From Macrolepiota albuminosa (Eukaryota > Basidiomycota > Agaricomycetes > Agaricales > Agaricaceae): DNA of 64,000 nucleotides. The stretch is from contig JAMWFC010000016.1 in NCBI GenBank assembly GCA_027475525.1, forward strand, positions 124,001-188,000. Reading direction: 5' to 3'. Under the pieces are notes generated by a model. It had not been told where the DNA came from, did not search any database, and was given only the letters and a program-made list of their open reading frames with translations. Positions within the stretch are counted from its first letter, which is position 1; the number at the start of each line of letters is the position of its first letter. Of this stretch, positions 55,584 through 64,000 are shown in pieces. Position numbers and translations under genes: made by a program.

Positions 55584-58046
55584 TTACGCTGCCCAGAGGT
55601 TCATTCCGACGTGTGGGATTAGAAAACCTTCAAAGTACACTTCAACCTCCTGGAATTCCTCGACACCAAAGCCCATAGTTTTCAACGCTACATGTCCGTC
55701 CGGCCTGACGACGACAATTGACCCCACGTCAGGATCAACTCCCCATTTGCTATGCATGGGGTGTTCAAATATATCTCCCGCTTCGGGAGCACTCTGTCTA
55801 TATGGGGAGAGTAGGGGAATGTCGTCGCAGAAAAAATGTTGCGGGCGAAAGATGGGCGAAGCATGACAGGATCGGGTCCCGGGATATATCAACTTCGTGA
55901 TCTTTTCGCCAACAAATGAACTGGTGCTGCTAAGAGTAGTGATGATTGATGTGTGGAAAAGAGAGTGCGAAACGCCGTGATAATGTTTGCTAGCTTGGGG
56001 GATATCATCATACATATAACTATACAGAGCTCTCCCCTGCGGTAGAGCTTTATCCAAAGCTGAATTGGTGGTCACTGAATTAAGTCGACGAGCACTGGGC
56101 TTGTCAACAAGATTAGACCCAAACCGAGAGAAAAGAGATCCTGGTCGTCTAAGGAAGATGTCAAGGTTAACGAGTTGCTCTAGTCCGTTGTTCTTGGAAA
56201 GATCGCCGACGAGGAAGTAGAGCGTGAATCGACCATCAAAACGAGAGACGACAGGTACAGGAACCAAATCTGAGAGACGGGTGACGATAGCAGGACGGGT
56301 GCGGGCACCAGGTATTACATCTGGCTTCCCAACCTTGACTGCAAGCCGTTTTCTCGAGGCCGTTAGAAGGGTGCGAGGATAGACTATGGAAGCACCGGCT
56401 TGATACTAAAACCATAAACATCAATTTTCTCCTTTTTATGAACATCTGAAGGAGCTTACCGCGTAATGGGATGCCTGAAAAGTGTGGAGGGTGGACAACC
56501 ATTCAGACGCGTCGGTGTAATTATCTATAGACTGCTTCTCGAGCCCAGCGTAAATCTCTACAAGTCTCCTGTCCATCTGAACTAGCTCCTTCGCAACACC
56601 GTGTCGCTCGAGGCCATAGGTCGATAGAATCTGTGATAGTGCAACTCCTTTCAACACAAGTCCCACCTTCCATGCGAGATTATGTGCTTCCAAGAATGCA
56701 GTGTTAAGGCCTAGTCCAGCTGAATTAGAAAAATCGTGATCGTTGGGATGAGAAAACGGAGAATTAAGTAGAATACAGTAAAGACCTACCACGAGGCGAA
56801 TGAGTATGACATGCATCCCCAACAAAATATAACGAATCTTGGAGCGAATATTGATTGATGATCCTTTGACCAACTGAGAGTGACAACATGTCATGAGCGC
56901 CACAGACTTGACCGTTAAAAGATTGCGGCATACCTTCATAAGCAGACCACCAATTGACCTCGTCCCAATCTATTTCGTAAGGGTAGAAGATATCTTTTAC
57001 CATCTGTGTGGCTTCTTCTCTTGTTGCCTTCTGCTTAGAGTTCGCGAGCTGGATATCGAACCTTGCTGATGGTTTCCCGTCGATCGGTTCCCGTGGTATT
57101 ACAAGCACAATTCCTTTACCTGACCTCAGCACTCTGATAGAATCTATTAAGAGCGGTTCATCGTATTGATAGTGAGCACATGACGCACGATAGACGCTCA
57201 AGATCTGGATGGTTACTTCTCAAATTAACAGCGTCAAAGACACACCAAGTCACAGGTAAGGTTTCTCCTTCGAATTTGATACCGTATGGAGCAGCCCAAC
57301 GACGCACAGAGGACCGTCCCCCATCTGCGGCAATGACATACTTAGTCACAAGCTTCTGTATTTGTCCTGTCCGCGTTTCGCGCACCCGAACAGTGCTTGA
57401 ACCGGATGTCTTAGTTGGCAGCTCCATATCAAGGAACTCCCAGTTCCAATGTACTTCGAAGCCTTCGCAGTGGCGTTCAATGTCGTATATCATGACCTGT
57501 TCAATGAGTCCCTGTCGCACAGCCAAGGCGTAATCTTTTTCAAAGTCAAGGAAAGGCGGGAAGAATCGAGCCAGTGCAGTTCTGCGTGTTGAGTCACCGG
57601 AAATCTCCCAGAATGAACGACCAAATATCTTCTTCCCCATAGCTTCAAGTTGATCAAGCGGGGTACCAAAGCTCTGTTGATGACGAATCATTTCGGAATC
57701 TTTGGTATCGAAGTCAGTACTAGAAGATTTTTTTCCTACCTGCATGACTTCCATCGACCTTCCAATCAATAAATTAAAGATCTTTCAGTAAATCTAGATG
57801 AGGATCAAACCTTGGTTGTAGTGCGTCTGCCCTTCCGTACTCATGACTTTCATACCCATCTGCATCAATGACAGTCGGCTTGATGCCCATACGTGCCAGA
57901 GTCATGGCCATCATGAGACCAGCTGGACCTAGTTTATGGCAGAATTGGGCGGTATGTCAGGGTATTCGTTCAAACAGATACATGTATGACTCACCAGCGC
58001 CGACAATAAGCACATCGGTGTAATCGTCGGATGAAGTTTGTACCAT
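55584..58046 (-). CDS. FAD-dependent aromatic monooxygenase (phenol 2-monooxygenase-like)
   Basis: Seven exons give 700 aa in phase: 58046-57995, 57928-57811, 57757-57739 (19 nt), 57673-57196, 57143-56790, 56719-56460 and 56405-55584. The N-terminus has the FAD-binding VLIVGAGPAGLMMA, split by intron 1, then a conserved DALQPRSMEVMQ that crosses two introns. The middle has AADGGRSSVRRW, and GDACHTHSP (FAD ribityl contact) at about 430 is followed by GLGLNTAFLEAHNLAWK. The C-terminus has the thioredoxin-like dimerisation domain ending GVDPDVGSIVVVRPDGHVAL. Such enzymes hydroxylate phenols with NADPH and O2. An upstream in-frame extension to 58382 contains a hydrophobic stretch, but MVQTSSDDYTD is the usual start. 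The C-terminal domain has about 60 more residues than I expect, so one small intron may be unrecognised. Confidence 0.88.
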
Positions 58047-61000
58047 TGGTAGAAGAGGGGGGGTGTTGTACATCTGTGCATCGCGCTTTAATAAAGGAGT
58101 AGTGTCCCCCCTACTAGCGGGATAAAAGTCAACATCCTCGGCGTTGTATTGTACGTGCATGCAATGAGGCAGCTCAGATTGCAAGATACGTTCAGGGGAC
58201 AAGCTGGTAAAAGAAAGGAGCAAGGAGGAAGAAGCACAGCCGCGGTCCCGCGCAACAAGCGGGTGGGTTTTCTTGTTGAGGTGGGTTACCGCGCTATGCA
58301 AGAACAGATGTATCGTTGAATAATATCCGAGGGCCAGACTAAGGCAGGATAGAAAGAACAGGGCGGAATAAAGGCTGCACACACTGTTCGCTTCTGGGGG
58401 ATGATGGATGCAGTGATCGGTCCATCGAAATCAATATAAATAATATGCAGTGGATCCTAAGTGGCTCGCCACAATCCCATAAAGAGGATCTTCTCTTGTT
58501 ATCAAACGAAAGGAAGTCATGCGACCAACATGAGATTCGCTCATTGAAGGCTATCGTGCGCTGAAGAGGAGACGTTCGTCATAACTGTGGGCTATGTCAT
58601 CCTGACCCACATGAAAGCGAAGAAGAGGAACCGCGAGAAAGTGGGTCGTAAGTCACGTTGACACACTATGGCCAATGGGATTAGAGGATCTCCCCGATAC
58701 ACATGCTCTGATATGATGCATGTTATGGGAGTGGTGTGACCTATTAGAAAAGGTTCTGATCTACTCTTGAATATCCCGGAGGGAACACACCGGTATCGAA
58801 CGGAATGCTGAGGATCGTATATCCACTAGGCGAAAGAACGGCATGAATGATGAGTCAACATTAATTAGAACACCATGTAAAAGGGATCGAACACATAACT
58901 GAATGTAGGTTGGGTAGTATCCAGGAGCCAGTGGAATTCACGTGCCGTGGATGTACTGTTTCGAGCAGTCGATTCGAAGCTCTTGAATGTAGTACCTCGG
59001 GTGTAGAAGTATTCAGGTTATTTCGGCGAGCGAACAGCGTAGCGTGCTCAGGCTTTCGATGGGTGAAGTATTGACTTGAGATGCCCAAGCAAAGTTAAAG
59101 GTAACGTAAGCACAATAAGCTGAAACTTGGTTCAGTGATTTACCTTGCTTTAGAGGGCAAGCTAACATTTCAATCTGATTGTGCTAAGCATACGTGAAGA
59201 AAATCGGCCTTCACAGGAACGGCTTGATGTTGGGCTCGAAGTACCAGAGATTCGAAAAGTTGGATTAAATACAGCACAGCAGCCAAGTAACCAAGAAGCA
59301 AAGGTGGCTGATTACCAGCACTCAGGGCTGGATCTCGTTTGTAGAGCAAATGGGCAAAATTACCCAGTTGAGAGACAGACGAAACCACAAAACAAAGAGA
59401 CAAAGCTCCCTACCAAGCAATGGTCCTGAAATCAAACCAAGAAACGGCCTTTTTTGCGTCAGGTCGATTGTGATGTTGTCAACTTCCGTAAATACACGGC
59501 GTTGCATAGATATCTCGACCAGGCTCCAGAAAGATTTGCAAAGAGCGGGACCGGAAAGCAGTTAGAAGATGCCAAAAACGCGGGACATGTTTGGACAGCT
59601 CAGGACTCGAAAGCTCGCTTTCATTTAGGCAAGAACACCTTGAAAAGCTGGCATAGTATTTCCACTCGCCAATCGCTTGCAACTGCTCGAGGTTGATAAG
59701 GAATTAGGCAGAGTTCTGATTGACTCTGGAATTCAATTGCTTAAAGTACCTATCCCTCCGGAGTATTTGTGGCTCCGTTGGTGGATATAACCACGCGTTT
59801 TTTGTGGATCAGTGTCGTTATGTAAACATCGATCTTGGCTGCGATCATTTTTACCCCAGAACCGGGGATTATCGATTATCGCTGAGACAATTGCGTATCT
59901 TCAACATATCGGGACTGTAGTCTATACTTCAGTGATTTCCTCCACGATAAGTCCACATGTGATATCGTACGGAGACGTGATATCTAACTCCTCCGCTTCT
60001 GATGCAAGAAAGAAAATTCCAAGTGTGTCCGTTGTATACCGTTCGATATGGTATTCTGATGTCTAGAATGAAACAAAAGCGTTCGGTGTTTTTGATCAGT
60101 AAATAACCAATACCCACCAGACACCCGCCATAATAGCGATCTCTTGAGAAAAGATTGACTCAGAGAGGGAGTCGTCGAAATATACCTTCCTGAAAATACA
60201 GAGAGAACCGTCATGATTTTCGGGAGCTGCGGTTGTGGACAAGTAACCGTGGATTATAAGTGGCTGTGCATGAGCGCTTGTTATGAGCATAAATTAAAAG
60301 TAAGCATGCATTTGTATCAGTTCTGCAATACTATGTAAATGCAACATCATTACCATCATCCTTCATAATAGCTATTCTGTTCAACTCCACGGCTTTTATC
60401 TTGGGCCTTTTGATGTGAGGAGCCTGCAGGAAGCATTGTGAATTGTCCTTATGTCTTTCTCATCCAGAAAGTCATCAGAACTTGACGGCCTTTTTTCTTT
60501 TTTCTTTAACTCCATTTATTGTTTCAAGGGGTAGTTACATGATGCGTCGTATGTCACCTACAGTATTACCAAAGGAGGTTAATTACGGACATACCGGTTG
60601 TTCTCCGGCCAACTACCTTGAATGTGCACTCTCTATATTTTTCTCTCTAGTGACCAATGCCAGACAATCTGCATGTTATGGCTTCGTACATTGACTATTA
60701 AATGAAAATGATAAATATCATTGATGGCTGTTGAGTCCAGCGATGATGTGGATTTCGGAACGCGTAGATTTGTACCCACATATCATGCAATATTCGCTTG
60801 ATTGGACAAAATCTGTGTCCGGAGAGAGGTTGATTCCCATCGTCCATGTAGCTATGTTTCAAGCGAAACAGTACATCTGGCCACATACGAAAAATTTCGT
60901 CTTGAGGCAACAATATTCTGAGTAGAATGCCGGCTCCAAAGGATAACGTCAGAAGACAGTGAAGATTACCCAATTCTGCATTTTATGCTCTCGGATATAC

Positions 61001-61334
61001 AATGGACCAGAGTATTTGCATTTTTCAAGTTGTGTAAGTTTGTGGCAAATGCCGAAGTAGTATATCATTATCATCAACACGTGTCTGCGTTTGTACCATA
61101 GATTGCCCAAACGAGGAGCAACTCCGCCCCTCTCCATCCACTCTGGACGAAGCAATTGCAAGAATGTCCGTCGATCCGATAGATGCGATCTTCTACAACT
61201 GGATTCTATAGTAAACCTGCATAGTGTTGGTTCCTGTGCATGGTTACAGGACGCGATGTCATTTAAACGCAGCCATGGATGCAAAAAGATTGCCTGCCCT
61301 TCTTTGCCTACAGATAGCTCATCAAACACTCTGA
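58047..61334. other. Intergenic region between two 5' ends
   Basis: 3.3 kb contains no recognised gene. Frames at 59181-59429 and 59454-59696 are open but show no domain. The divergent genes on either side would have their promoters here. Confidence 0.4.
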
Positions 61335-64000
61335 ATGTCTTCAAATTTTTCAGGAAGTACTTTCGTTCGTCCACACATAAATCTCGGGTATGGCCAGGAC
61401 CGTCCTTTTGCTGTCAATTCTGTGCCAGAGCTTGTCGAGTTCGCTGCTTTGCATAATCCTGACCATACTTTCGGCATTCAGACTCGCACTGGTGACGACT
61501 TATCTTACAGCATTACCTTCTCTCAGCTTCAGGCAGCAGTTGAATATGCATCATGGTGGCTGGTCAGTAGTGGATGCACCACAAGTCGCGCACACCGCAA
61601 TCAAACACCTGCGCCAGTAGGGATCCTCCTCGGGAGCGACATCGGTATTTTTATATATATGACAGCATTGCTACGCATTGGAACACCAGTAAGGCACCAC
61701 CGAAGCTTAAAGTTGAGCTTATGCTGACTGTTTTCTTTCTTTTTTTTTTGTGCTTAGGTCCTTTTACTTTCTGCACGATTGACGCCAGTAGCAATTGCGC
61801 ACCTATTGAAAGAGACATCTCCTTCGTGTGTTTTGATTAGCTCTCATGTTGCCAAATCTTCCAAGGAGGCGCTTGCTCTACTTCAGTCAGAAGGCTCACT
61901 TTCTGTGCCAACTTTTGTCCACGCTCTTGGATACGACGACCTCCTGACTCCTGACCATGACAGGAAAGCCATTACAATACCCTCTGTGTACAGGAGTTGG
62001 AAGCGCGATGATCTGGATGCTATAATCATGCACTCCTCTGGAACAACGGGACTACCGAAACCTATTTATCATGGACAAACATACCCTCTCATGTTTGCCA
62101 CCTGCCACCGTCTTCCTGAACAACAAGAACCTTTCCACCATATTGTCTCCACATTACCCCTCTACCATGTACGTTTTGCATTTAGCAACATCTCGATTCT
62201 GCGCGTTAACGCATGTTTCTAGGGGTTTGGCTTCCTCGCTCCTCATCTGTCACTTTCGATCGGAATACCATTTATATTGCCACCGGCTTCAATAATTCCG
62301 ACTGGAAAAACTACACTACAGGCTATCGAAGCGAGCGGGGCGCGATACCTATTTACTGTCCCTTCTATTCTTGAGGAAATGATCGGTCTATCCGGTGGTA
62401 TAGGCCTTGAAGCCTTGAAAGGCTTGGAAATCGTTGCGACCGGGGGAGCTCCCATGAAAGAAAGCTTCGGGGCTGAGATTTCAGCAGCGGGTGTAAAGCT
62501 TCTTCTGAATCACTGGGGTAAGTCGTATTATCTTTATCACATAAGTGGCCATCTTTACTTACATCGTCCTTTTTTTTGACTCTTAGGTTGTACGGAGCTC
62601 GGTCCGATAGCTCCCATCGAGAGAGTCGCCAGCGGGTATGACTGGCATTACGTGAAGCCGCGGACGGATAGTGGGATTACGATTATTCCACTCGATGACG
62701 GGAGTAAATCTTTTCGACTAGTGGGCTCCCCGCCAGGATGGTCCAAGTCTTACGAAGTGCAGGATCTTCTAGTCGCAAACCCTAATGATAGTACGCAATA
62801 CAGGATCATGGGACGTGCTGATGACCTATTAGTTCTTTCTACCGGAGAGAAAATACGACCCACTAGTCTTGAACAGACAGTTACGGAACATCCTGACGTC
62901 AAGGACGTCTTAGCTTTTGGTGCTGGCCAAGTTTGCCTTGGACTTTTGATCGAGCTGTCTGCTACGAGCTTCGACTCAGCTGACGTTGATCAGCTGGAAA
63001 CACGCCTTGCTGTCCTCAGCTCACTCCAGCCATACCTCGAGCGAGGCAACTCTTTCACCGACAAGCACGGCAAAGTCTCAAACGAGATGGTGGTGCTGAC
63101 TCGAGAATCGACAAAGCCTTTCATCCGCACTGATAAAGGCACTTTGTCCCGCAAGTCCATCCTCGCGGCATTTGACAAGGAGATTAAATCATGCTATGAG
63201 AGAGCTGACATGCAGAGCGCGCAGCCCTTCCCCTCACTACATGATGGGGGCCACGCACTGCGCAAGTCTATCCGTAGCCTCGTACATGGCATTGCCGGCA
63301 ACGAAGACATCACCGATCCGATGGATCTATTCGAAGCAGGTATGGATAGCCTACAGGCGAGCCAACTCCGACGTGCTATCTTGAATGGACTCCGCGTTAC
63401 ACCCGACCTACCCATTGCAATCCAGGACATCGAGCCTGATTTCTGCTTTGACAATTCCTCCATTGACAAACTGCACCTTGCCATTACACGCCTCATGGCC
63501 GGAGTGGGGGCGGCGCATGCGCAGGCCACTGGCACGATGAGGGAGGAGCGCCGCGTTCAGGCGATGGAAGGCATGTTCGAGAAGTACTTTGGCGTGCTGC
63601 GTGGGTTCGAGGGTCTTGCAGCACATGTGTGTGCTTCGCGGGCCAAACGCCGGCCAGCGGCTGGACACAAGAAGGTCGTTGTGCTAACAGGGTCAACGGG
63701 GAGCCTTGGATGTTTCCTCCTTGCGCGCCTCGCGAGTGACCCGGACGTGTCAAAAGTCATCTGTCTCAATCGCGCACATACGAGCACAAGCGCCATGGCG
63801 GCGTCGCCTCGTCAGCGGCAGATGGACATGATGGCAAAGCGGGGCGCATGCATGTCAGCTCGCGCCTGGGATAAAGTTGTGATTTATGCAGCAGACCTGG
63901 GCAGACATGATTTCAACCTTGGTGAGAATAAATTTTACGAGGTACGTGCGTGTGTGTATGTGGAGGTTATCAAGCTCATTTGGATTTTTTCCCCTCCTTT
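61335..64000 (+). CDS. Adenylate-forming reductase (A-T-R, NRPS-like), 3' end outside window
   Basis: Exons 61335-61688, 61758-62168, 62223-62517 and 62587-63941 keep phase for 805 codons. A donor GTACGT at 63942 leads out of the window. The adenylation domain has MHSSGTTGLPKPI at about 210, then LYHGFGFLAPH and NHWGCTELGP. The thiolation domain carries the phosphopantetheine serine in LFEAGMDSLQASQLRR at about 606. The reductase begins with the NADPH fold motif VVLTGSTGSLGCFLLARL at about 721. This family activates a carboxylic acid with ATP, loads it on the carrier and releases it reductively as an aldehyde or alcohol. The substrate cannot be told from sequence. Met at 61335 overlaps a possible acceptor (TTTTTCAG), so an upstream exon is possible. 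Confidence 0.92.

Overview
This window looks like a transposon-rich piece of a filamentous basidiomycete nuclear genome, most likely an Agaricomycete. The evidence is short GT-AG introns of about 45-80 nt in most genes, a nuclear tRNA-Glu with an intron after position 37, a Tnp2-type CACTA transposon, a chromodomain Gypsy element, Ty1/Copia elements with 5-bp target duplications, and host families typical of these fungi. I cannot name the species from the sequence alone.

The first 24.7 kb is almost entirely nested, decayed transposable elements. A complete but dead Copia element (63-5745, minus strand, TSD TGATA) carries a solo LTR inserted inside its Gag zinc knuckle. Next is a three-level nest: an internally deleted Tc1-like element (7127-16823) interrupted by a Gypsy chromovirus (7777-16586, TSD CAAAC), which is itself interrupted by a CACTA/Tnp2 element (8058-14189, TSD TAT). 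The CACTA transposase is broken, but its second gene (12130-13680, minus strand) is intact. A 100-N gap at 7854-7953 hides most of the Gypsy 5' half. A deletion derivative of the same Gypsy family follows at 19404-21575, then solo LTRs and AT-rich relic DNA.

A short host island (25231-31631) holds a DysF-domain peroxisomal membrane peroxin (minus) and a secreted-ectodomain single-pass membrane protein (plus). Another nest follows (32817-34413): four solo LTRs, each inside the previous one. After more LTR debris comes a young Copia element (36321-41491, TSD AAGTC) with near-identical LTRs and one frameshift in its polyprotein.

From 44.7 kb onward the DNA is host sequence: tRNA-Glu(CUC), a serine/threonine/glycine-rich membrane protein with a C-terminal SH3 domain, a nine-exon Na+/H+ antiporter, an FAD-dependent phenol-hydroxylase-like monooxygenase (minus), and an adenylation-thiolation-reductase enzyme (plus) that runs off the window. 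The last two could belong to one specialised-metabolism locus.

The most interesting pattern is a structural module near the 3' end of most Copia-type LTRs here. It consists of a CCCTCAGTC/GACTGAGGG hairpin, a second hairpin closed by ACCT/AGGT arms, and a partial repeat of both that ends the LTR. The stems and a linker like AAATACAGTC are shared between families, while the loop and terminal sequences differ by family yet match within each LTR.
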